Assembly (NCBI GenBank): GCA_963742405.1
Contig: CAVUMB010000006.1
Location: forward strand, 62,001 to 126,000
DNA: 64,000 nt
Source: JAGVSR01 sp963742405
GTDB taxonomy: Bacteria; Pseudomonadota; Alphaproteobacteria; Rhizobiales; Hyphomicrobiaceae
Reading direction: 5' to 3'
In this document: piece by piece, positions 44,353 to 51,793 of the stretch
Position numbering within the stretch: the stretch's first letter is position 1
How the letters are laid out: the number at the start of each line of letters is the position of its first letter
Made by a program: the position numbers and the translations under genes
The notes under the pieces: generated by a model
Seen by the model: only the letters and a program-made list of their open reading frames with translations
Database searches by the model: none
Told to the model about the DNA's origin: nothing

Positions 44353-45306
44353 GTGGTGTTGCATTTGTCTCGGCTCGCGCTTTTGTCCGTGTTGGCGATG
44401 TCCGGCATCATAGGCTCTGCCGCCGCTGTCAGCGCAGGCGATGCTGCGCCGGCCACCACTACCGCGACTGCGGTGGAACCAGCCAATTCAGGTGAGGTCA
44501 AATCAGCCTTCGAAAGTGCCAAGGAATTGGGGACCGCCGAGGCGTGGAACGCCTTTCTTGGTGCCTATTCGACCGGGTTCTACGCCGATATGGCCCGCGC
44601 CTATCTGAAGAAAGTCGAAGCCCCGCACGCCGACGTGCCGCCAGCCAGTCCACAAGCCCTGCCGCCATCTTCCGCAAGAGCCGGCGAACGCTCCTGCTCT
44701 GAGCGCAAAAACCTGCGATCACAGCACTCGCGCGAGCCCACGAAGATCACCTTTATCAACAACTCGGGCATGTACCGCGCAATCATGTGGATCGATTTCG
44801 ACGGCACTTTGAAAGACTACGGTGGCCTCAATTCCGGTGAGCAACTGGCGCTCGATACCTACCGCACACATCCCTGGATGATCGCCACCGGTCCCGGCGA
44901 CTGTCTCCAGATCTTCCTCCCCGCTGCCGAACCTGCAACGGTCGAGCTGCTGCGGCTGGCCGCCGACGACGCGCCGACGCGCGTGGAGAAGGCAATCGAA
45001 AAAAAGGCTGAGAAGTCCAAGCCAGCGCCGCAAAAGCTGAAATGCGCCGAGAACTACAAACTGAAGAACGGTGAATGTGTTCTGCTGCAGAACTGCGGAA
45101 AAAACGCCTATCGGAGCGCTGAAGGCGACTGCTACTGCAAGAAGGGTTACGTGATGCGTAATGGAAATTGTCAGTGGCCCCAGAACAAAAACGGCTTCGA
45201 AATCGCGCCTTGGAAAAAAGGCGGCTGTTCCGGCTGGCAAGCCCAGTGCAGCCAAGGTAACGGCGATGCTTGCGGCAAATACGAGGCGAACTGTCAGGTC
45301 AATTGA
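44353..45306 (+). CDS. Secreted protein with von Hippel-Lindau (VHL) beta domain and Cys-rich tail
   Basis: The 317-residue product has a signal peptide (to about residue 28), a helical segment (48-90), a VHL beta domain (about 113-200) and a Cys-rich C-terminus (12 Cys between 231 and 314). The domain starts L-R-S-Q-H-S-R-E-P-T-K-I-T-F-I-N-N-S, close to the same region of human pVHL. By alignment with pVHL, the hydroxyproline-pocket residues Trp88, Tyr98, Ser111, His115 and Trp117 correspond to Trp146, Tyr156, Thr169, His173 and Trp175; His110 becomes Asp168. There is no alpha (elongin-binding) domain. GGAG precedes GTG 44353. It lies between xseB and dxs, where many relatives have ispA. The ligand is unknown. 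Confidence 0.85.
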   Translation: MVLHLSRLALLSVLAMSGIIGSAAAVSAGDAAPATTTATAVEPANSGEVKSAFESAKELGTAEAWNAFLGAYSTGFYADMARAYLKKVEAPHADVPPASPQALPPSSARAGERSCSERKNLRSQHSREPTKITFINNSGMYRAIMWIDFDGTLKDYGGLNSGEQLALDTYRTHPWMIATGPGDCLQIFLPAAEPATVELLRLAADDAPTRVEKAIEKKAEKSKPAPQKLKCAENYKLKNGECVLLQNCGKNAYRSAEGDCYCKKGYVMRNGNCQWPQNKNGFEIAPWKKGGCSGWQAQCSQGNGDACGKYEANCQVN

Positions 45307-45359
45307 CGCTGTTCCGGAACGCCCCGCGGGACGGGAGGGTTGCGGACGCCATTCGTACC

Positions 45360-45435
45360 ATCTGCCGCAGGCAGATCACGCTGTTTGACAGCGCTATGGC
45401 CTTCATCGCGCCGGGCAGTGGCGGTACTGTGCCAC
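45360..45435 (+). other. Cluster of three hairpins upstream of dxs
   Basis: Three stem-loops lie in a row: ATCTGCC/GGCAGAT (45360-45376), CGCTG/CAGCG (45379-45393) and GTGGC/GCCAC (45418-45435). No U-tract follows. They end 66 bases before the dxs start and may form a structured leader or stabilise the 3' end of the VHL-domain gene. I saw no thiamine-riboswitch sequence here. Confidence 0.4.
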
Positions 45436-45500
45436 CGGAATAGGCGCCCGCGGGACTGAGCCGCCAGTGGTCCCCGCACCCCCTTGGAGTGATTGCTTCG

Positions 45501-47414
45501 GTGAGCAAGACCCCTCTTCTCGACACCGTCAGGACCCCAGAGGACCTTCGCCGGCTGCCGGAAAGCGACCTGCGTCAACTCGCTGACGAACTGCGTCTGG
45601 AGACAATCGATGCCGTTTCGGTCACAGGTGGCCATCTCGGCGCCGGCCTGGGAGTGGTCGAACTGACGGTGGCGCTGCACTGGGTGTTCGACACACCACG
45701 CGACCGCATCGTCTGGGACGTCGGCCATCAAACATATCCGCACAAAATTCTGACCGGCCGCCGCGACCGCATTCGTACCCTGCGCATGGGCGGTGGGCTC
45801 GCGGGCTTCACGCGCCGCGCTGAAAGCGAATACGACCCGTTCGGCGCCGGCCACTCTTCGACGTCGATCTCCGCCGCACTTGGTATGGCTTGCGCCCGTG
45901 ACCTGGGAGGCAAATCGAACAACGTCGTCGCCGTGATCGGCGACGGCGCCATGAGTGCCGGCATGGCCTACGAAGCGATCAACAATGCCGGCGCACGCGA
46001 CGAACGCCTCATCGTCATTCTCAACGACAACGACATGTCGATTGCGCCTCCGGTCGGCGCTCTCTCGCACTATCTCGCGCGCACCACCTCCAGCGGCACC
46101 TACCTCTACTGGCGCGACGTGGCCAAGCAGTTGGCCAAGCGCCTTCCCAAAAGCTGGGAGCGCCGCGCCGCCCGCATGGAAGAATACACCCGCCATCTCT
46201 GGCAGGGCGGCATGTGGTTCGAGGAACTGGGCTTCTATTATGTCGGACCGATCGATGGCCACGATCTCGCCGCCCTGTTGCCGGTCTTGAAGAATGTCCG
46301 CGACGCCAAGCAGGGACCGATCCTGGTCCACATCGTAACGCGCAAAGGCAAGGGCTACGCGCCAGCCGAAGACTCCGACGACAAATACCACGGTGTCGCC
46401 AAGTTCAACGTCGTTACCGGCGCGCAGGTGAAACCCAAACCGAATGCGCCGACCTACACGCGCGTCTTTGCCGACAGCCTCGTGGCCGAAGGCCGCAAGG
46501 ACAAGCGCATCGTCGCCGTCACCGCTGCCATGCCCGACGGGACCGGCCTCGACATCTTCGGCAAGGAATTTCCCGACCGGATGTTCGACGTCGGCATCGC
46601 CGAACAGCACGCTGTCACCTTTGCCGCCGGGCTGGCCACTGAAGGCTACCGGCCCTTCTGCGCGATCTATTCCACATTCCTGCAACGCGGTTACGATCAG
46701 ATCGTTCACGATGTGGCCGTGCAGAACCTTCCTGTTCGCCTCGCGATCGACCGCGCCGGCGTGGTCGGCGCCGATGGTCCAACACATGCAGGCTCTTTTG
46801 ATCTGGCCTACCTTGGGTGCCTGCCTAACTTCATCATCATGGCGGCCTCCGACGAAGCCGAACTCGTCCACATGGTCGCGACGTCCGCCGCAATCGACAA
46901 CGCGCCCTCTGCCGTCCGCTACCCGCGCGGCGAAGGGACCGGCTGCGACTTGCCCGCCGAAGGCCTCCCGCTCGCCATCGGCAAAGGCCGCATCCTTCGT
47001 GAAGGCACGACCATTGCCATTCTGTCTCTCGGCACAAGGCTCGCCGAAGCACTGAAGGCAGCCGATCAGCTGGCGGCCATGGGTCTGTCCACGACGGTCG
47101 CTGACGCGCGCTTCATGAAGCCGCTCGATACGGATCTTATCACCCGTCTCGCACGCGAGCATGAGGTATTGGTAACGGTTGAAGAGGGCGCCATTGGCGG
47201 GTTTGGTAGCCACGTGCTGCAGGTCCTGGCGCTGAACGGTCTTTTGGAACGCGGCTTGAAGGTACGCCCCATGGTGCTGCCCGACCGCTTTATCGAACAG
47301 GACAATCCCAATAAAATGTATGCCGACGCCGGTCTCGACGCTGCCGGGATCGTCCGTAATGCGTTAGAGGCCCTTGGCCGCCCGCATGCGGCCGACGACG
47401 CAAATCGCGCCTAG
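45501..47414 (+). CDS. dxs: 1-deoxy-D-xylulose-5-phosphate synthase
   Basis: The 637-residue thiamine-diphosphate enzyme has V-T-G-G-H-L-G-A-G-L-G-V-V-E-L, W-D-V-G-H-Q-T-Y-P-H-K, the ThDP motif G-D-G-A-M-S-A-G-M-A-Y-E-A and the transketolase Y-T-R-V-F/ F-A-E-Q-H-A-V region. It joins pyruvate and glyceraldehyde 3-phosphate to make DXP for isoprenoids. GTG 45501, 11 bases after GGAG, gives the normal N-terminus S-K-T-P-L-L-D; GTG 45489 would overlap the ribosome site. Confidence 0.96.
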   Translation: MSKTPLLDTVRTPEDLRRLPESDLRQLADELRLETIDAVSVTGGHLGAGLGVVELTVALHWVFDTPRDRIVWDVGHQTYPHKILTGRRDRIRTLRMGGGLAGFTRRAESEYDPFGAGHSSTSISAALGMACARDLGGKSNNVVAVIGDGAMSAGMAYEAINNAGARDERLIVILNDNDMSIAPPVGALSHYLARTTSSGTYLYWRDVAKQLAKRLPKSWERRAARMEEYTRHLWQGGMWFEELGFYYVGPIDGHDLAALLPVLKNVRDAKQGPILVHIVTRKGKGYAPAEDSDDKYHGVAKFNVVTGAQVKPKPNAPTYTRVFADSLVAEGRKDKRIVAVTAAMPDGTGLDIFGKEFPDRMFDVGIAEQHAVTFAAGLATEGYRPFCAIYSTFLQRGYDQIVHDVAVQNLPVRLAIDRAGVVGADGPTHAGSFDLAYLGCLPNFIIMAASDEAELVHMVATSAAIDNAPSAVRYPRGEGTGCDLPAEGLPLAIGKGRILREGTTIAILSLGTRLAEALKAADQLAAMGLSTTVADARFMKPLDTDLITRLAREHEVLVTVEEGAIGGFGSHVLQVLALNGLLERGLKVRPMVLPDRFIEQDNPNKMYADAGLDAAGIVRNALEALGRPHAADDANRA

Positions 47415-47442
47415 CACCGCCAAGCAACGTGAGGAAACTCGA

Positions 47443-47811
47443 ATGACCGCTGCGACAAGCTTTTTCGGCCGTGCCTTGATTGCGCTGATCTTCATTCTTG
47501 CAGGGGTCAATAAGATTCAGGGCTACGAGACGACGGTCGGCTATATGCAGCAGTTCGGTGTCCCGGCCCTACTTCTTCCCGGTACGATTGCCTTGGAAAT
47601 TCTGGGGGGATTGGCAGTCCTTGCCGGTTTTTACTCGCGCCTCGCCGCCATTCCGCTGGCAATCTTCACGCTTCTGGCCGGCATCATCTTCCACGGCAAC
47701 TTCGCCGATCCGGTTCAGATGGTCCTCTTTTTGAAAAATCTTGCCATTGCTGGCGGTTTCCTTTTGCTTTTCGCCCACGGCCCTGGCGCGTGGGCCCTCA
47801 ACGATAAATAG
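47443..47811 (+). CDS. DoxX family membrane protein
   Basis: The 122-residue product has four hydrophobic helices with G-R-A-L-I-A-L-I-F-I-L-A-G-V-N-K and E-I-L-G-G-L-A-V-L-A-G-F, typical of the small DoxX/YphA group. The function in bacteria is unclear; some relatives are tied to sulfur or redox stress. GAGGA lies 7 bases before ATG 47443. It sits between dxs and tlyA. Confidence 0.85.
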   Translation: MTAATSFFGRALIALIFILAGVNKIQGYETTVGYMQQFGVPALLLPGTIALEILGGLAVLAGFYSRLAAIPLAIFTLLAGIIFHGNFADPVQMVLFLKNLAIAGGFLLLFAHGPGAWALNDK

Positions 47812-47864
47812 GCGCCCCGCAGCTAAAATATAACGCAGCCGGCGCGGCCGGGTATTCGAGCCTG

Positions 47865-48605
47865 ATGAAAAAACGCCTGGACGAGATACTGGTCGAGCAA
47901 GGACATGTGGCGACCCGGTCCCGGGCGCGCGATGTCATATTGCGCGGCCGTGTCCGGGTCGATGGTCAGGTGGTGACGAAACCGGGTGCCGCAACCCCGG
48001 CCGGCGCTCAGCTTGCAATCGCTCCGAATTCCGGCGTCGATTATGTTTCGCGTGGCGCACTGAAATTGCAGGCGGCACTTGATCATTTCGGCTTCGACCC
48101 CGCGGGTCGGATCGCGCTCGATGCCGGCGCGTCCACGGGCGGTTTTACCCAAATTCTGCTCGAAAGAGGCGCGACCCGTGTTTATGCCGTCGATGTAGGG
48201 CATGGCCAGCTTCACCCACGGCTGGCGAACCGGCCCGACGTCGTGTCGATGGAAGGCACCGACATCCGCAACCTCGACAGCGCGCGCCTGAGCAGTCCGA
48301 TCACAGCTCTCGCAGCCGACGTCAGCTTTATTTCTCTAGCGAAAGTTCTACCGCCGCTCATGGCTTTCGCGGCACCCGCCTGCTGGCTCGTCGCGTTAAT
48401 CAAGCCGCAATTCGAAGTCGGCCGCGATGCCGTGGGCAAGGGCGGTCTGGTCAAGAACGACGCAGCGCGGAGAGCCGCCGTGGCCGCCGTTGAAACCGTG
48501 ATCACATCGGCCCCCGCATGGCGGACATGCGGCGTCATCCCCTCGCCGATCGAAGGCGGCTCCGGCAACATCGAATATCTGATCGGAGCTCGCCGCGATG
48601 GATGA
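47865..48605 (+). CDS. tlyA: TlyA family rRNA (cytidine-2'-O)-methyltransferase
   Basis: The 246-residue protein has an N-terminal S4 RNA-binding domain (R-L-D-E-I-L-V-E-Q-G...S-R-A-R-D-V-I-L-R-G-R-V-R-V-D-G) and a Rossmann methyltransferase domain with A-L-D-A-G-A-S-T-G-G-F-T-Q. TlyA methylates 16S and 23S rRNA; the hemolysin name is historical. Its stop overlaps the next gene's start by eight bases, consistent with an operon. Confidence 0.93.
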   Translation: MKKRLDEILVEQGHVATRSRARDVILRGRVRVDGQVVTKPGAATPAGAQLAIAPNSGVDYVSRGALKLQAALDHFGFDPAGRIALDAGASTGGFTQILLERGATRVYAVDVGHGQLHPRLANRPDVVSMEGTDIRNLDSARLSSPITALAADVSFISLAKVLPPLMAFAAPACWLVALIKPQFEVGRDAVGKGGLVKNDAARRAAVAAVETVITSAPAWRTCGVIPSPIEGGSGNIEYLIGARRDG

Positions 48606-49827
48606 CGCGCAAGACGTGCTCGTCGAACGTCTTGGCGGCAAGGGCGATGGCGTCGTCACTGCTGGCGGATCGGAGCTTTACATCGCGGGCGCACTGCCGG
48701 GCGAGCTTTGGACGCTGCCTGCCCCCGGCCAGGAGCCGCGCCGTTTGACAGACAGCCCCGACCGCGTCACGCCCGCGTGCATCCATTTCGGCACCTGCGG
48801 CGGCTGCATGGCACAGCACATGAGCCAACAGCTGTATCTCGACTGGAAGCACCAGATCGTCCGCGAGGCATTTTCACATCGCGGCATCGCCGCCGTGGTC
48901 GAGCCCGTTTGCCCGATGCCCTTGCACTCACGCCGCCGCGCCTTCCTGGGCATCGAACGCAACGGCAGCGAAATCCGCATCGGTTTTCGCCAAGAAGGCC
49001 AGCACGCACTCGTCGATATCACCCAGTGCCTGCTCCTCGACCCTGCAATCATGAGCGTCATCCCACAATTGAAAACGATGGCCAGGATTGCCGTCCCGGA
49101 CAAATCGAGCGGTCGGTTGATCGTGACCAAGCTCGACACGGGCCTCGATGTCGCGTTCGACAATGGCCATAAAATGCTCCGGCCCGAAGAACGTGCGGTG
49201 CTTGCCAAAATGGCTGAAACCGCGCGCATTGCCCGGCTGGTCGTAGCTGGCGACGCAATCGTCGTCCGCTCCGAGCCGCGCTTGTCCCTCGGCGGCGCTG
49301 CAGTCGACGTGCCGCCATCGCTGTTCCTGCAGGCCGTTCCGGAGGCTGAACGGCAGATGATCGAATTCGTCGTTGGAGCCCTGCCGAAGAAGGCCAAGCG
49401 GGTCGCCGATCTGTTCTCGGGTTTGGGAACTTTCACGTTTCCCTTGGCAGCCAGGGTCCAGGTGACAGCCTTTGACAGCGACCGCCGCGCCATCGCCGTT
49501 CTCGAAGCCGCGGTCCGTCGCGCCACCGGCCTGAAGCCGATCGAGGCCCGCGTCCGCGATCTCTTTCGTGAGCCCTTGTCGCCGAAGGAATTGGAAGCCT
49601 TTGATGCGGTCGTGCTGGACCCGCCGCGGGCCGGCGCGGCCGAGCAGGCTGAGCGCCTCGCTCGTTCGAAAGTCCCGGTCGTGATTGCCGTCTCGTGCGC
49701 GCCAGCAACGCTTGCCCGGGATGCGCGAACGCTCATCGACAGCGGCTACAAAATGGGCCCGGTGACACCGATCGATCAGTTTATTTTTTCACCGCACATC
49801 GAGGCTGTCACAGTCTTCCGCCGCTAG
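48598..49827 (+). CDS. Class I SAM-dependent RNA methyltransferase (RlmD/TrmA-like, 4Fe-4S)
   Basis: The 409-residue product has an N-terminal TRAM-like region, a Fe-S motif C-I-H-F-G-T-C-G-G-C (three Cys) with a further Cys in T-Q-C-L-L-L, SAM-binding D-L-F-S-G-L-G-T-F-T-F and the catalytic block D-P-P-R-A-G-A...V-S-C-A-P-A-T-L-A-R-D with the nucleophile Cys. It should methylate a uracil C5 in rRNA or tRNA. The exact target (RlmD, RlmC or TrmA type) is not settled by sequence alone. Confidence 0.9.
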   Translation: MDDAQDVLVERLGGKGDGVVTAGGSELYIAGALPGELWTLPAPGQEPRRLTDSPDRVTPACIHFGTCGGCMAQHMSQQLYLDWKHQIVREAFSHRGIAAVVEPVCPMPLHSRRRAFLGIERNGSEIRIGFRQEGQHALVDITQCLLLDPAIMSVIPQLKTMARIAVPDKSSGRLIVTKLDTGLDVAFDNGHKMLRPEERAVLAKMAETARIARLVVAGDAIVVRSEPRLSLGGAAVDVPPSLFLQAVPEAERQMIEFVVGALPKKAKRVADLFSGLGTFTFPLAARVQVTAFDSDRRAIAVLEAAVRRATGLKPIEARVRDLFREPLSPKELEAFDAVVLDPPRAGAAEQAERLARSKVPVVIAVSCAPATLARDARTLIDSGYKMGPVTPIDQFIFSPHIEAVTVFRR

Positions 49828-50540
49828 CCCTCGATCAGCTGATCGAGAAGCCGGCGCACATAGGCGGGCACCACCTCTGTCGCGGGTCCGTGAATGGCTT
49901 CGGCAAAATGCGAACGTCCCTCCGACGGTTCGAGATTGAGCTCGACCGTGTGCGCGCCGGCCTCCCCCGCAACCTGGACAAAGCCGGCCGCCGGATAAAC
50001 GTTGCCGCTCGTTCCGATGGAAATGAAGAGGTCCGCCGCGCGCAGCTCTCCGATGATGCGCTCCATGTGGTAGGGCTCTTCGCCGAACCAAACCACATCG
50101 GGTCGCAGCGTGCCGGCTTCGCCGCACGCCGGACAGGTCGTTTCCAGAAACATGTCGTTGCGCCAAGGCATGCGGGTTCCGCAGCCCAGGCACCATGCCT
50201 GCAGAGCCTCGCCGTGCATATGAATGAGATTTTTTGAACCGGCCTGTTCATGCAGCTGGTCGACGTTCTGCGTCACAAGGGTCACAACTGCTGGATGCGT
50301 CTGTTCGAGCAGGGCGAGCGCGAAATGCGCGGCATTGGGCGCCACCGACTGGTGCGCACGGCGACGCATATTGTAGAACTCGTGTACGAGCTGCGGGTTC
50401 TTCTCGAAGCCCTCCGGCGTGGCCACGTCGCGGTAATCGTATTTCGCCCAGATGCCGCCTTTGTCCCGGAACGTCGGCACACCGGATTCAGCGGAAATTC
50501 CTGCTCCGGTCAGGATCACGATGCGTTCGAACTCCGGCAT
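49824..50540 (-). CDS. cobB: NAD-dependent protein deacylase, sirtuin (CobB type)
   Basis: The 238-residue protein has the sirtuin set: T-G-A-G-I-S-A-E-S-G-V-P-T-F-R, T-Q-N-V-D-Q-L-H, H-M-H-G-E (catalytic His), Zn ligands in C-L-G-C-G and C-P-A-C-G, and G-T-S-G-N-V-Y-P-A-A-G. A F-Y-N-M-R-R-R segment carries the Tyr-x-x-Arg pair that lets class III sirtuins accept succinyl- and malonyl-lysine. ATG 50540 is preferred over TTG 50555. It overlaps the end of the methyltransferase gene by four bases, tail to tail. Confidence 0.93.
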   Translation of the reverse strand: MPEFERIVILTGAGISAESGVPTFRDKGGIWAKYDYRDVATPEGFEKNPQLVHEFYNMRRRAHQSVAPNAAHFALALLEQTHPAVVTLVTQNVDQLHEQAGSKNLIHMHGEALQAWCLGCGTRMPWRNDMFLETTCPACGEAGTLRPDVVWFGEEPYHMERIIGELRAADLFISIGTSGNVYPAAGFVQVAGEAGAHTVELNLEPSEGRSHFAEAIHGPATEVVPAYVRRLLDQLIEG

Positions 50541-50639
50541 TCCCTCGCCACCCAAATTGCTTCTCTTTTCCGATCCAACAAACTACGACACTCCGGCGTA
50601 CCCTGGCGAGGGCTGTGAACCAAGACGAAAAAGGCTGCT

Positions 50640-51344
50640 TTGCGAGTGAAGACAATTCTCAGTTGGTCGAGCGGCAAGGACAGTGCCTGGTCGCTCCACG
50701 AATTGCGGTCCGACCCGGCCATCGAAGTCGTTGGTCTGCTGACTACCGTCAACGCAGCCTTCGACCGTGTCGCCATGCACGGCGTGCGCCGCAGCATTCT
50801 GGAAGCGCAAGCTGCCGCTGTCGGGTTACCACTCCATGTGGTGCCGCTTCCCTGGCCCTGTTCGAACGCCGACTACGAGCGCTTGATGGGCGACTATGTC
50901 CAAGCGCAAGTCGCCGCTGGCATTGAGGCCATGGCTTTCGGCGATCTCTTCCTGGAGGATATCCGCCGCTATCGCGAAGCCAAGCTTCAAGGCAGCGGTC
51001 TGACGCTGCTGTTTCCTCTCTGGGGTAAACCGACCCGCGCGCTCGCCGAAGCGATGATCGACGGCGGTCTTATCACATATGTGGCCACCGTTGACCCCGC
51101 AAAGCTCGACGCGAGTTTCGCGGGCCGGTGCTTCGACCGGGCCTTCCTCGAAGACCTGCCGCCGGACGTTGATCCATGCGGCGAGAATGGCGAGTTTCAT
51201 ACCTGCGTCGCCGACGGACCTATGTTTGATTGTGCGTTGTCGATTGCCGTTGGCGACGTTGCCATGCGGGATGGGTTTGTCTTCGCCGATCTGCAGTTGC
51301 TGGAGGCTGATCAGTCCGGACGCGACCAGGCAAATACCAGATAG
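50640..51344 (+). CDS. ATP-binding protein of the diphthine-ammonia ligase family
   Basis: The 234-residue product opens I-L-S-W-S-S-G-K-D-S-A-W-S-L, the PP-loop of the adenine-nucleotide alpha-hydrolase superfamily, and has the family's second block (F-G-D-L-F-L-E-D-I-R-R-Y-R-E) and G-E-N-G-E-F-H-T. In eukaryotes and archaea relatives amidate diphthine; bacteria lack diphthamide, so the bacterial role is unknown. The start is TTG 50640 or GTG 50646, after AAAGG. Its 3' end overlaps the gtrA-like gene by 34 bases. Confidence 0.82.
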   Translation: MRVKTILSWSSGKDSAWSLHELRSDPAIEVVGLLTTVNAAFDRVAMHGVRRSILEAQAAAVGLPLHVVPLPWPCSNADYERLMGDYVQAQVAAGIEAMAFGDLFLEDIRRYREAKLQGSGLTLLFPLWGKPTRALAEAMIDGGLITYVATVDPAKLDASFAGRCFDRAFLEDLPPDVDPCGENGEFHTCVADGPMFDCALSIAVGDVAMRDGFVFADLQLLEADQSGRDQANTR

Positions 51345-51793
51345 CGCCGCAGTGCGAACGTCATGGCAAAACTAATTCCAACGGCGCATATTTTGGCCAC
51401 TCCGGCCGTCAGTCCGAAAGCCTGCACCGCCACCGTCACGATGGCGACCGTCGTGATCAGTCCCGCAAGACCGCTGAATACGAATTCCATGAACAGGCGG
51501 CCATGCGACTTGCCCGTCCGCGCGGCTTCGAACACGAAGCATATCGACAGGATGTAATGCAGGACGAGACCTGCCGAATATCCGAGCGCAGCCGCTAGCG
51601 ACGCCGCTGCGCCCGTCGATGTGAGCCCAAGAAAAATCGAGAAATCGACGATCAGAGCCACCACGCTGATGATCGCATAGCGTGACAGTTGCCCGAAGAG
51701 CCGGTGGCGTTGAAACCGCACCTGGACAACGCTCAACGAACCCGGCAATGCCGCAGTTAGAAGCGGAGCCAGATTTTCGGACTTTCCCGTCAT
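51311..51793 (-). CDS. GtrA family membrane protein
   Basis: The 160-residue product has four hydrophobic helices and the GtrA pattern R-Y-A-I-I-S-V-V-A-L-I-V-D-F, with R-R-Y-L-V-F near the end. GtrA proteins are thought to move lipid-linked sugars across the inner membrane during envelope glycosylation. Its ATG coincides with the stop of the flavoprotein gene (one-base overlap), suggesting joint translation. Confidence 0.87.
   Translation of the reverse strand: MTGKSENLAPLLTAALPGSLSVVQVRFQRHRLFGQLSRYAIISVVALIVDFSIFLGLTSTGAAASLAAALGYSAGLVLHYILSICFVFEAARTGKSHGRLFMEFVFSGLAGLITTVAIVTVAVQAFGLTAGVAKICAVGISFAMTFALRRYLVFAWSRPD

Noticed and set aside
45307..45500. A thiamine riboswitch before dxs
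   Set aside because: The conserved CTGAGA and ACCTGATCTGG elements are absent from the leader.
45294..47213. A 639-residue open frame on the minus strand
   Set aside because: It lies wholly antisense to dxs, which has full family motifs; the translation is His/Gly/Asp-rich and typical of a GC-rich shadow frame.
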